Assembly (NCBI RefSeq): GCF_034047335.1
Contig: NZ_CP139137.1
Location: 1,426,001 to 1,490,000, forward strand
DNA length: 64,000 nucleotides
Reading direction: 5' to 3'
From: Chryseobacterium sp. JJR-5R
GTDB taxonomy: Bacteria > Bacteroidota > Bacteroidia > Flavobacteriales > Weeksellaceae
Translations under genes and position numbers: made by a program
In this document: piece by piece, positions 16,670-25,303 of the stretch
How positions within the stretch are numbered: the stretch's first letter is position 1
How the letters are laid out: each line of letters opens with the position of its first letter
Notes under the pieces: generated by a model
What the model was told of the DNA's origin: nothing
The model's database searches: none
The model's input: the letters and a program-made list of their open reading frames with translations, nothing else

Positions 16670-17629
16670 ATGAAAGTTTTAGCAAACGACGGCCTGGATC
16701 AGTCCGGTATCGATGCCCTTACTGAAAAAGGCTTCGAGGTAATTACCGCAAAAGTTCCGCAGGAGCTTCTCGTAGAATATATCAATGAACATAAGATCCG
16801 TACCGTTCTGGTGCGCAGTGCAACACAGGTAAGAAAGGACATCATTGACAGTTGCCCTTCACTGGATATCATCGGGAGAGGCGGTGTAGGCATGGATAAT
16901 ATAGACGTGGAGTATGCCCGTGAAAAAGGGATCCATGTGATCAATACGCCCTCGGCTTCTTCAGAATCGGTGGCAGAACTGGTTTTTGCCCACCTGTTCT
17001 CAGGGGCACGGTTTTTACAGGATTCCAACAGGAAAATGCCTGTAGTGGGAGATACGGAGTTTGCTGCTTTAAAAAAATCATATGCTGCCGGTATTGAGCT
17101 GAAAGGAAAGACAATCGGGATCGTAGGGATGGGAAGAATCGGTCAGGAAGTGGCGAAAATTGCCCTCGGACTGGGAATGAGAGTGGTAGCGGCAGACAGC
17201 AATGTGGGAAAAGCAACCATCAAAGTTACTTTTTACAATAAGCAGTTCATCAATGTGGATATTGAGACAGAACCGCTTCAGGATGTTCTGCAGCACTCGG
17301 ATTTTATCACGCTTCATGTTCCTGCCCAGAAAGACGGATATATGATCGGTAAAAAAGAATTTGAAATGATGAAAGACGGTGTGGCGATCGTTAACTGCTC
17401 AAGAGGCGGTGTTATTGATGAGACTGCTTTAATCGAAGCCCTGGATTCAGGAAAGGTAAAATTTGCAGGACTGGACGTGTTCATCAATGAACCTACGCCT
17501 TCAAAAGCTATTCTGAGCCATTCAAACATATCATTAACCCCGCACACAGGGGCATCAACACTGGAAGCCCAGGACAGGATCGGGCTTTCACTGGCTGAAC
17601 AGATCTCAAGCATTCTGCAGATTCACTGA
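16670..17629 (+). CDS. serA: D-3-phosphoglycerate dehydrogenase-like D-2-hydroxyacid dehydrogenase
   Basis: This NAD-dependent dehydrogenase most likely catalyses the first step of serine synthesis. The 319-residue protein has GRGGVGMDNIDVEYAREKGI and INTPSASSESVAELV, typical of SerA. The NAD-binding GIVGMGRIGQEVAKIALG follows near residue 148, and catalytic residues lie in NCSRGG (Arg), DVFINEP (Glu) and LTPHTGAST (His near 291). It lacks the C-terminal ACT domain of long SerA, which is normal for the short type. Other D-2-hydroxyacid substrates cannot be excluded, and serC is not in the window. Confidence 0.85.
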   Translation: MKVLANDGLDQSGIDALTEKGFEVITAKVPQELLVEYINEHKIRTVLVRSATQVRKDIIDSCPSLDIIGRGGVGMDNIDVEYAREKGIHVINTPSASSESVAELVFAHLFSGARFLQDSNRKMPVVGDTEFAALKKSYAAGIELKGKTIGIVGMGRIGQEVAKIALGLGMRVVAADSNVGKATIKVTFYNKQFINVDIETEPLQDVLQHSDFITLHVPAQKDGYMIGKKEFEMMKDGVAIVNCSRGGVIDETALIEALDSGKVKFAGLDVFINEPTPSKAILSHSNISLTPHTGASTLEAQDRIGLSLAEQISSILQIH

Positions 17630-17650
17630 TCATCAGCTATATTCAAATAA

Positions 17651-17699
17651 AAAACAAAGCACTTCATTTCATATTATATGATCCGAAGTGCTTTGTTTT
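17651..17699. terminator. Bidirectional terminator between serA and mscL
   Basis: Perfect 15 bp inverted repeat, arm AAAACAAAGCACTTC (17651-17665) with 17685-17699. It sits between two convergent genes and touches the mscL stop codon. Confidence 0.8.
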
Positions 17700-18088
17700 T
17701 ATATATTGTTTTTACTTTTCAGTAAATCCCGGATTTCCATCAGTAACTTCTGGTCTTCCGTAGGACCTGCCGGTGCTGCCGGTGCTGCCTGCGGTTTCCT
17801 GTTCAGGCTGTTCACGCCTTTGATAAGAAGGAATAAAACAAGGGCTACGATGATGAAACTGATGACGGATGACAGGAAATTTCCGTATTTAACACCTTCC
17901 CATGAAAGTTCTGCAATATTTTTTACATTGGCTCTCTCCAGTGCAGGATTCAGCAGGAGCGGAGTGATAATGTCATCCACAAATGATTTTACAATAGCAC
18001 TGAATGCGGCACCTATAATGACACCTACTGCCAGATCCAGGACATTGCCTTTAAATGCAAATTCCTTAAATTCTTTTACAAATCCCAT
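17699..18088 (-). CDS. mscL: Large-conductance mechanosensitive channel MscL
   Basis: MscL opens under membrane tension and releases solutes after osmotic downshock. The 129-residue inner-membrane protein has the amphipathic N-terminus and first helix (FKGNVLDLAVGVIIGAAFSA), the periplasmic loop, a second membrane helix (FLSSVISFIIVALVLFLLIK) and a short cytoplasmic helix (DQKLLMEIRDLLKS) after an Ala/Pro linker. Length and order match the family. The gene stands alone, convergent with the SerA-like gene. Confidence 0.95.
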   Translation of the reverse strand: MGFVKEFKEFAFKGNVLDLAVGVIIGAAFSAIVKSFVDDIITPLLLNPALERANVKNIAELSWEGVKYGNFLSSVISFIIVALVLFLLIKGVNSLNRKPQAAPAAPAGPTEDQKLLMEIRDLLKSKNNI

Positions 18089-18275
18089 AATTAATTTTTA
18101 ATGTGTTACCTTACAAAAATAGTATTTTAAAATAAAGGAAAATATAATTTCTGCCATTTTATATTAAAACAGGAATAAATAACTGTGAAATAAGAATACC
18201 ACATTATCTGCTGTTCCGTTTCTGTTTTATGGCAGGTTAAAATTTCTTTTGTAAATTGCCTGTAAAATCAGTTGA

Positions 18276-19787
18276 ATGAAGATTTTCACAGCAGAGCAGA
18301 TCCGTAATTGTGACCTGTATACCATAAAAAATGAACCTGTTGCCTCCATTCAGTTAATGGAAAGGGCAGCCCAGTCCTGTGTAGACTGGATCTCCGAAAA
18401 CTGTAACAACCACAGGAACTTTGCCGTTTTCTGCGGGAACGGCAATAACGGAGGTGATGGTTTTGCTATTGCTAAAATGCTGTATCTTAAAGGTTTTGAT
18501 GTAGACGTATTTACCAACCCGAGAACCGGTTTTTCTGTTGATGCACAGAGCAGTTTTAAAAGTTTAAAAGAAATTTCAGGGATCTCGATCCGGGATCTTA
18601 AAGAAGCTGAAAACTACCGTTTTGATGGCAGGACGGTAATTATCGATGCGCTTTTAGGGACCGGGCTGTCCAGGGATCTGCAGGGTGAACTGAAAGAATT
18701 GGTTGAGCTTCTGAACCTGCAGAACAATATCAAGATTTCCGTAGACATGCCTTCCGGGCTTTTTGCGGATAAAATTTCTCCTCATCATCCTACGATTTTC
18801 AGGGCAGACCATACGCTGAGTTTCCAGTTCTGGAAAAGGACATTTCTCCACCCTGAAACCGGAAAATATGCAGGCAAGGTCCATATTCTGGATATCCGCC
18901 TGAGTGAAGATTACATTTCGGAAACCCCAACCGATGAATTTGTTATTCATAACATGGTTAAAGATATTTTTAGGCCCCGGAATGAATTTTCCCACAAAGG
19001 GACATACGGGAAAGTTACTATAATAGGGGGAAGTTACGGAAAGATGGGCGCAGCGGTTCTGGCAACAAGGGCCGCATTGAAAACAGGAGCGGGCCTTACG
19101 TTTACGCTGGCACCAAAATGCGGGTATGAAATCCTTCAGACGGTGAATCCTGAAGCTATGTTTATAGAAGGCGGAACTGATTTTATCGAAACTTTTGAAG
19201 CCGGTGAAAATTCTGCCCTGGGAATCGGGCCCGGCCTGGGAACCCACGAAAAAACAGCAGAAAAGTTTCTGGAATTTTTAAAGGAATATGCAAAGCCGCT
19301 GATCCTGGATGCCGATGCCCTGAATATTATCTCACAAGATCCTAAGAATATAGCGCTGATTCCTGAAAAATCTGTTATTACACCGCATCCCAAAGAATTT
19401 GAAAGGCTGTTCGGGGAAACCGAAAATTCTTTTGTAAGACTGGACCTGGCAAAGCAGAAAGCAAAGGAACTGGATATTTATATTGTCCTGAAAGACCACC
19501 ACACGCAGGTTATTACCCCGCAGGGACAGGTTTTTTACAATATCACCGGGAATTCCGGATTGGCGAAAGGCGGAAGCGGGGATATCCTTACCGGTATTTT
19601 AACCTCTTTCCTTGCACAGAATTATCCTGAAAAAGAAGCCGCCATTTTAGGGGTCTGGTTTCATGGGAAAGCAGCGCAATATGCTTGTGAAAAGTATTCC
19701 AAGGAAGCAATGCTTCCCACAGATGTTATTCAGTCATTCGGAAATGTTTTCGAAGAACTGGAAAGAAAAGTGGCACGGATGCTTTAA
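18276..19787 (+). CDS. nnr: Bifunctional NAD(P)H-hydrate epimerase / ADP-dependent dehydratase
   Basis: This enzyme repairs damaged NAD(P)H hydrates. The N-terminal epimerase domain (about residues 1-215) has AVFCGNGNNGGDGFAIAKML and IDALLGTGLSR. The C-terminal dehydratase domain (about 225-500) has HKGTYGKVTIIGGSYGKMG, LGIGPGLGT, LILDADALNI, VITPHPKEFERLFGE and the nucleotide-site NSGLAKGGSGDILTGIL. The 503-residue length is that of the fused YjeF form. The ATG at 18276 begins MKIFTAEQIRNCD, the usual family start. Confidence 0.94.
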   Translation: MKIFTAEQIRNCDLYTIKNEPVASIQLMERAAQSCVDWISENCNNHRNFAVFCGNGNNGGDGFAIAKMLYLKGFDVDVFTNPRTGFSVDAQSSFKSLKEISGISIRDLKEAENYRFDGRTVIIDALLGTGLSRDLQGELKELVELLNLQNNIKISVDMPSGLFADKISPHHPTIFRADHTLSFQFWKRTFLHPETGKYAGKVHILDIRLSEDYISETPTDEFVIHNMVKDIFRPRNEFSHKGTYGKVTIIGGSYGKMGAAVLATRAALKTGAGLTFTLAPKCGYEILQTVNPEAMFIEGGTDFIETFEAGENSALGIGPGLGTHEKTAEKFLEFLKEYAKPLILDADALNIISQDPKNIALIPEKSVITPHPKEFERLFGETENSFVRLDLAKQKAKELDIYIVLKDHHTQVITPQGQVFYNITGNSGLAKGGSGDILTGILTSFLAQNYPEKEAAILGVWFHGKAAQYACEKYSKEAMLPTDVIQSFGNVFEELERKVARML

Positions 19788-19927
19788 TAAATCGGGGATA
19801 AAAGAAAATAGGAATCGTACAACAGGGTTCAGCCGGTGTTAAGGTTGCCGGCAGTGAGAATTAGTGTAAAAGGATTTTATTAAAAGAAATAATATGCCGG
19901 CAGCTTCACCTGAAGTCCGGTGAAAAT

Positions 19928-20008
19928 AATGTTCTTTATTGGTTGCTGTACAGCTTTTCAAAAATCAGAACAAAGAATGACAGCAACCGGTAAAAAATGT
20001 TCTTTATG
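19928..20008. repeat. Small inverted and direct repeat pair in an intergenic gap
   Basis: GGTTGCTGT (19941-19949) pairs with ACAGCAACC (19980-19988), and AATGTTCTTTA occurs at 19928-19938 and again near 19998-20008. It may act as a terminator for the flanking convergent genes or be a relic of a small element. Confidence 0.4.
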
Positions 20009-20013
20009 ACGTT

Positions 20014-21450
20014 TTATTTCGAAATGATCTGACTCAGGACTTTTTTCCCGTTTTCATTGTCGGGATTTAATGCAATCGACCTTTTATACATCTCAACGGC
20101 TTTAATTTTGTTTCCCATTTTCAGCAATATCTCTCCATAGCTGTCATAGGCGTTCCAGCTTTCCGGGAACAGATGAATATTGAGCTTGAAAATCTCCAAA
20201 GCTTCTTTCTGCTGACCGTTTGCCATCATCCGGTATGCCCAGTTATTGAGTTCGTCTTCTTTGGGATCAAATTCAGGATTTGCCTTTTGTTCATTTTTCA
20301 CAAATTCAACAGCCTTGTCAAACCCTGTTTCCCGCAGGCTTTTTCTTAAATAGGTGAGTGGATCTGCTTTCGTTATATCCGGATTGTAGCATCCGGCAAT
20401 TTCCTCAATAAAATCTTCGGGAGCGCTTCCTGCCAGGTTGGTTAATACAATAATCGCCAGGTGGTCGTCCAGATAGACCAGCATGGCTGATCGGTTTCCG
20501 CCGGACATTCCGATCGCTTTATGGTTTTTCCGGAATTTAGTGATTCCCCAGCCGCGTGCCCAGCCGGTAGGCGTTCCGTTATTGAATTTACCTGGTGACC
20601 ACATCCTATCCAGAGTTGATGCCTTTTGAAATAACCTGCCGTTTTGCAGGGCCATGATCCAGTTTGCCATATCTTCTGCCGTACTGTTAAGGCCGGCTCC
20701 GGTGCGGGTAAAATCCGGAAATTCGGTGTAGGTATTGGTGAGTAGGGTTTCACCTTTCTTTCCGTCAGAGAAGCTGTTGTAGCGGTAGGAAGGTGCATAA
20801 CCTGGAATAAGATCTCTCGAATCTCCGAATACCGTATTTTTAAGATGTGCAATTCTGAACTGTTTATTTTCGAAGAAATCGGCAAAGGGCATATGGGTAA
20901 GTTTCTCAATAATTTTGCCTAACAAATAGTAATTCGTCTGGTTATAGCTGAATTGTTCCCCTGTTTTAAATTCCAGGGGAAGTGTTTTGAGCTTTTCCCA
21001 GATGGCGGCCTCGGTCTTTAACGGGCCGATATTCCCCGTCATCGGATCAAGGAGTTTCAGGATCTCGGGCAATCCCGAAATATGGGTTAGCAACTGGTCA
21101 ACAGTGATCTTTTGCCATTCAGTAGGGAGGTCATCCAGATAGGTGCTTATAGGATCTTCAAGCTTGATTTTATCCTGTTCTACCAGCTGCATCACGGCAA
21201 CACCGGTGAAAACTTTTGTATTGGAGTTGATCGGGAAAACAGAGGTATTGCTTACCGGGATATGATACTGTAAATTTGCAGTTCCATAGGATCTGCTGAG
21301 AACGATCCTGCCATTTTGAATAACTGCCAGCTCTACTCCGGGGATTTTCCTTTCTTTCATTTCTCTATGAATGATCTCATCAACAAAGGCTTTAGCTGGC
21401 TGAGCGGAAAGTTGTAACGAAATGAACAGCAGCAATAAGTAGGTTCTCAT
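20014..21450 (-). CDS. Serine hydrolase (beta-lactamase family) with C-terminal TPR region
   Basis: A 478-residue exported protein. The signal peptide is MRTYLLLLFISLQLSAQ, given by the ATG at 21450; a TTG at 21471 is less likely. The class C-type domain has SNTK at residues 76-79 (nucleophile Ser and Lys) and SYNQTNYYLLGKI. The second motif reads Y-N-Q where Y-x-N is usual. The third region is HKAIGMSGG. Residues about 400-470 form TPR-like helices (WNAYDSYGEILLKMGN). Such proteins are usually peptidases or esterases rather than antibiotic resistance enzymes. The substrate is unknown and the gene stands alone. Confidence 0.85.
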   Translation of the reverse strand: MRTYLLLLFISLQLSAQPAKAFVDEIIHREMKERKIPGVELAVIQNGRIVLSRSYGTANLQYHIPVSNTSVFPINSNTKVFTGVAVMQLVEQDKIKLEDPISTYLDDLPTEWQKITVDQLLTHISGLPEILKLLDPMTGNIGPLKTEAAIWEKLKTLPLEFKTGEQFSYNQTNYYLLGKIIEKLTHMPFADFFENKQFRIAHLKNTVFGDSRDLIPGYAPSYRYNSFSDGKKGETLLTNTYTEFPDFTRTGAGLNSTAEDMANWIMALQNGRLFQKASTLDRMWSPGKFNNGTPTGWARGWGITKFRKNHKAIGMSGGNRSAMLVYLDDHLAIIVLTNLAGSAPEDFIEEIAGCYNPDITKADPLTYLRKSLRETGFDKAVEFVKNEQKANPEFDPKEDELNNWAYRMMANGQQKEALEIFKLNIHLFPESWNAYDSYGEILLKMGNKIKAVEMYKRSIALNPDNENGKKVLSQIISK

Positions 21451-21610
21451 CTTATTAAAACAATCCTGCAATACTTTTCATTACACCGGAAAATATAAAA
21501 ACAAATTTTTATATTTCATCGGCGAATATCTTTCTTAAACGGATCAGCTTTCCCGCCGTTCCTGTCAGATACTTGAAATTGTAGTACGGGTAGAGTAATA
21601 TAACCATACA

Positions 21611-21645
21611 AAAAAGCAGGTCTGTAATGATACAACCTGCTTTTT
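21611..21645. terminator. Hairpin terminator
   Basis: Perfect 11 bp stem AAAAAGCAGGT (21611-21621) / ACCTGCTTTTT (21635-21645), just 3' of the minus-strand lgt gene. Confidence 0.7.
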
Positions 21646-21695
21646 ATGAAAACCCGCCGGATAATTGACGGCTTCAGAACTTTATAAATATATAC

Positions 21696-22964
21696 CTAAT
21701 CCGGTTTTTCGTTTTCTTCTTTCGTGATGGTGAACTTTTTGGAAATGACCATAATCACCACGCCTGCAATCATAAAAGGAATAGAAAGGACCTGACCCGT
21801 ATTCAATCCTCCGATCCGGATAAACTCATCACCCTGAGGCTCTTTCAGGAATTCTACAAAAAACCTGATGGCCCACAGGATAATAAAGAAGAGGCCGAAA
21901 AGCCATCCCTGCTGGTATTTCTTATTGGTTTTCCTGTATAGAATCCATAATAAAACAAACAGGCAGACATATCCGAAAGCTTCGAATAACTGGGCCGGAT
22001 ACCTTGGTACGGTAAGCCCGTATTCGCTGCTCTGCTGCGGGAACAAAATCGCAAAAGGAGAGTTGGGGTCTACTGGCTTGCCAATAATTTCAGAGTTGAA
22101 AAAGTTACCCAGCCTCACAAATGCGCCTCCCAGAGAGACAACAATTCCCAGGCGGTCATATACCCAGAAAGGGTTTTTCCTGATGATTTTAAATGAATAA
22201 TACAGGGTCGTAAAAATCAGGGCAATCGTAGCGCCATGGCTTGCCAGTCCGGAAAATCCGGTGAATTTAAAGCCGTTTTTGGTGCTTATCGGTAGAAATA
22301 CACTCCAGAAATCTTCTTTGAAAAGCTCCGGCTGATAAAAGATCACGTGCCCCATCCTGGCGCCCAGGATGGTTCCGATCAGGGTCCAGGTAAAAAGCGG
22401 TTCCAGGTATTTCTGGTTAATATTGTCAATTTTGAAAATCCTGTTCATCAAAACATAGCCGAAACCAAACGCGAAAATGAACATTAAGCTGTAAAAGTGG
22501 AGCGTAACAGGCCCCAGCTCGATTCCTTTGGAAGGGTTCCAGATTTTATAGGTAGTTTCAAGGCTAACGGAATCGCCGGAAGTAAGCAGCTTGTCTGTTT
22601 TTACCGCATACCTGAAGCTTTTGATGTTTTCTTTGGTCGGTGCAGCTTCCACAGGCTTGAAATTCTTATCCAGAAACTGGTATTTCGCCTCTTTGAACTT
22701 AGCCAGCGTCAAGGCACTGAAATTAAAATAAGCAGGCTCGAAATTAGATTCGTTCAGGATGACCAGGAAGTTTCCGCTGACTTTCCTGTCCGGGAACACA
22801 TTGAGGTCTCCCAGTTCCGTAGTGGAATAAACCTTAACGGGAATATCGGCGGCGTTCACCTTTAAAGTAGCATCAGACATTCCGTCCGGGTAATTTTGCG
22901 CAAAGAAAGACTGGGTAACCAGCGCAAAGAATACGAGATAAAATCTGAAAAAAATATTACTCAT
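21696..22964 (-). CDS. lgt: Prolipoprotein diacylglyceryl transferase with extra N-terminal secreted domain
   Basis: Lgt transfers a diacylglyceryl group to the lipobox Cys of prelipoproteins. The C-terminal part (about residues 150-415) is a normal multi-pass Lgt with LGARMGHVIFYQPE, SGLASHGATIAL and the signature RLGNFFNSEIIGKP near residue 285. Unusually, about 140 residues precede it: a signal peptide (to about FFAQ) and a soluble domain (DATLKVNAADIPVKVYSTTE and following), predicted to be periplasmic. The ATG at 22964 is chosen because longer frames overlap yidD. The yidD gene ends 25 bases upstream. Confidence 0.9.
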   Translation of the reverse strand: MSNIFFRFYLVFFALVTQSFFAQNYPDGMSDATLKVNAADIPVKVYSTTELGDLNVFPDRKVSGNFLVILNESNFEPAYFNFSALTLAKFKEAKYQFLDKNFKPVEAAPTKENIKSFRYAVKTDKLLTSGDSVSLETTYKIWNPSKGIELGPVTLHFYSLMFIFAFGFGYVLMNRIFKIDNINQKYLEPLFTWTLIGTILGARMGHVIFYQPELFKEDFWSVFLPISTKNGFKFTGFSGLASHGATIALIFTTLYYSFKIIRKNPFWVYDRLGIVVSLGGAFVRLGNFFNSEIIGKPVDPNSPFAILFPQQSSEYGLTVPRYPAQLFEAFGYVCLFVLLWILYRKTNKKYQQGWLFGLFFIILWAIRFFVEFLKEPQGDEFIRIGGLNTGQVLSIPFMIAGVVIMVISKKFTITKEENEKPD

Positions 22965-22989
22965 TTCTATTTTTTTAATAGTTTGTTTT

Positions 22990-23238
22990 TTAATGATCAT
23001 GTTTCGGCGGAACGGGGTCATAGCCGCTTCCTCCCCACGGGTGGCATCTTGAAATCCTTTTCAATCCCATCCAGAACCCTTTGAAAATACCGTGAACCTG
23101 CAGTGCCTTTACCATATAATGCGAACAGGTAGGCTCATACCGGCAGTTTTTAGGCAATAAGGGCGAGATAAACCACTGGTAAAATCTGATCAGTATTACC
23201 AGGGGGAAAGTGATTATTTTATTGGGTATAAGTTTCAA
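22990..23238 (-). CDS. yidD: Membrane protein insertion efficiency factor YidD
   Basis: YidD is a small membrane-associated protein that helps YidC-dependent insertion. The 82-residue product has an N-terminal amphipathic or membrane segment ([20 protein letters not shown]) and the family cysteines and basic motifs [15 protein letters not shown] and [17 protein letters not shown]. Length is typical. It lies just upstream of lgt on the same strand, which suggests co-expression of two envelope-biogenesis genes. A possible -7 box (TATTTTTG) lies at 23246-23253. Confidence 0.94.
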   Translation of the reverse strand: MKLIPNKIITFPLVILIRFYQWFISPLLPKNCRYEPTCSHYMVKALQVHGIFKGFWMGLKRISRCHPWGGSGYDPVPPKHDH

Positions 23239-23422
23239 AACAATGCAAAAATAGGCTAAAAAATTGAAAATTAGTTTAAATTTGTTAGAAGTTTGGGGAT
23301 TTCAGTGGCCTGTTTGCCGGATAAATTCCGGTGTCTGCCGAATGGTAAAACCGAAAAGCCGGCGGCCGTAAATCTACGGTTGTTCCCAAGCTAAAAAATA
23401 TGTCAATTAAATCTGAACAACC

Positions 23423-24700
23423 TTGGATCAAAATATTCCTTTAGCTGAAAAATTAAGGCCCAAAACACTGAGTGATGTTTTGGGACAGGAGCACCTTACG
23501 GGTGAAAAAGGCACCATCCGGAAGATGCTCGAAAACAATTCCCTGAATTCACTTATTTTCTGGGGCCCTCCGGGAACAGGGAAAACTACGCTGGCTGAAA
23601 TTGTTTCAGAACAGTCAGGAAGGAAGTTTTACAAGCTTTCTGCCGTTTCTTCCGGGGTGAAAGATGTGCGGGATGTGATAGAAGATGCCAAAAAGCAGAA
23701 CCTTTTCTCCGGAAAATCCCCGATTCTTTTTATTGATGAAATCCACCGGTTCAACAAATCCCAGCAGGACTCCCTGCTACATGCGGTTGAAAAGGGGTGG
23801 ATTGTCTTAATTGGTGCTACTACTGAAAACCCAAGCTTTGAAGTGGTTTCGGCACTGCTTTCCAGGAGCCAGGTGTATATCCTGAAATCTCTTACCTATG
23901 AGAAGCTTGAAGAGCTCATCGATATTGCGCTGGAAAGATTTAATAAAGATGAAAAAACGGATTTCAGGATTGCTGAAAAAGAGGCATTCATCCAGTATTC
24001 CGGCGGCGATGCGAGAAAGCTGATCAATTCTGTGGAGCTGGTCCTGAACCAGTATAAAAACTCCTCAGTAACTGAAATCAGAAATGAGACGGTGCTGGAA
24101 GTCCTGCAGGAAGCCATGGCACTGTATGATAAGAACGGCGAACAGCATTATGATATCATTTCGGCATTCATCAAATCCATGCGCGGAGGCGATCCCAACG
24201 GTGCCGTGTACTGGCTTGCCAGAATGATTGCCGGAGGCGAGGATATCAAATTCATTGCCAGGAGGATGCTGATCCTTGCTGCGGAAGACGTGGGGCTGGC
24301 TAATCCCAATGCACTGGTAATTGCCAATAACTGTTTCCAGGCTGTGAATGTCATCGGGAATCCCGAGGCAAGGATTATTTTAAGCGAGACAGCGGTATAC
24401 CTGGCGGTTTCCCCGAAAAGCAATTCTGCCTATATGGCCATCAATGAAGCGCTGGCGCTGGTGAAAAAAACCGGCAACCTGCCTGTGCCCCTGCATCTGA
24501 GAAATGCACCGACCAAGCTGATGAAAGACCTGGATTACGGCAAAGAGTATAAATATGCCCATTCCTATGAAGGGAATTTTGTAGATCAGGATTTCCTTCC
24601 GGAAGAGATCAGGGAAACCAGGCTCTATCAGCCGGGGAACAATGCCACGGAGAAAAAGATCTATGAGGAACTTAAGAAAAAATGGACCGGTAAATACTGA
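23423..24700 (+). CDS. rarA: Replication-associated recombination protein A (RarA/MgsA)
   Basis: RarA is a AAA+ ATPase that acts at stalled replication forks. The 425-residue protein has the family start [20 protein letters not shown], Walker [10 protein letters not shown] near residues 48-56, Walker [17 protein letters not shown], sensor 1 [11 protein letters not shown], and the C-terminal tetramer region with [17 protein letters not shown] and [10 protein letters not shown]. No ATG is usable; the TTG at 23423 gives the conserved N-terminus, and the nearby ATG at 23400 is in another frame. A palindromic terminator follows immediately. Confidence 0.95.
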   Translation: MDQNIPLAEKLRPKTLSDVLGQEHLTGEKGTIRKMLENNSLNSLIFWGPPGTGKTTLAEIVSEQSGRKFYKLSAVSSGVKDVRDVIEDAKKQNLFSGKSPILFIDEIHRFNKSQQDSLLHAVEKGWIVLIGATTENPSFEVVSALLSRSQVYILKSLTYEKLEELIDIALERFNKDEKTDFRIAEKEAFIQYSGGDARKLINSVELVLNQYKNSSVTEIRNETVLEVLQEAMALYDKNGEQHYDIISAFIKSMRGGDPNGAVYWLARMIAGGEDIKFIARRMLILAAEDVGLANPNALVIANNCFQAVNVIGNPEARIILSETAVYLAVSPKSNSAYMAINEALALVKKTGNLPVPLHLRNAPTKLMKDLDYGKEYKYAHSYEGNFVDQDFLPEEIRETRLYQPGNNATEKKIYEELKKKWTGKY

Positions 24701-24701
24701 A

Positions 24702-24727
24702 AAAGGATGCTCAGCTGAGCATCCTTT
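24702..24727. terminator. Palindromic terminator between convergent genes
   Basis: Perfect 26-base palindrome with half AAAGGATGCTCAG, starting directly after the rarA stop. Confidence 0.7.
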
Positions 24728-24749
24728 CATTTAAATATGATCTGAGAAA

Positions 24750-25190
24750 TTATTTCTTTGTTGTGGTAATCGATACGGCTTTTTTACCGTTATGGTCCAC
24801 AGCTTCCATATTGTACAGGATATCACCGTATACTAGCGTGTCCGTATTGGTAAATTCATATCCGTCAATCAGAACCGGGGTTTCTTTCGGCAGCCCGAAC
24901 TGGATGTTGACATCAGAAAGCGTAAGCCTGTCAAGTGCACTCATGCCGTTCTTAAGTTTATATTCTACCAGCCCGTTGTCTGCAATGTAACTGAACTTTT
25001 TAAGATTCTGCGGAAGTTCCGCTGCCGTTTTATAGGTACGCGTACTCTGGATGGCATTTTTATGATTGGCAGTGAACATATCTGCCGTTCCTACAATATC
25101 ATTGGCAACTGCAAATTTTGCCTGAGGACTTTTCTGTGCAAAAAGAGTGGCAGAAGACAGCAGTAAAAATGAGTAAAGTAATTTTTTCAT
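24750..25190 (-). CDS. Secreted protein of unknown function
   Basis: A 146-residue exported protein with a clear signal peptide (MKKLLYSFLLLSSATLFAQ). The mature part is mixed alpha/beta with no cysteines (FSYIADNGLVEYKLKNGM, FGLPKETPVLIDGYEFTN, LYNMEAVDHNGKKAVSITT). I do not recognise a family. The gene stands alone, convergent with rarA. Confidence 0.75.
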   Translation of the reverse strand: MKKLLYSFLLLSSATLFAQKSPQAKFAVANDIVGTADMFTANHKNAIQSTRTYKTAAELPQNLKKFSYIADNGLVEYKLKNGMSALDRLTLSDVNIQFGLPKETPVLIDGYEFTNTDTLVYGDILYNMEAVDHNGKKAVSITTTKK

Positions 25191-25303
25191 AATATTGGAA
25201 TGAATAACGATTAAAAACGTGATAAATATAGTATTTTTTTATAAAATATGAATAAAATTTTGCGATAATTTAACCGATGGTGGTAAATAATATAATTTTG
25301 TTA

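Noticed and set aside
20014..21450. Antibiotic-resistance beta-lactamase
   Set aside because: The size, TPR tail and altered motif fit the wider serine hydrolase family; no resistance claim is justified.
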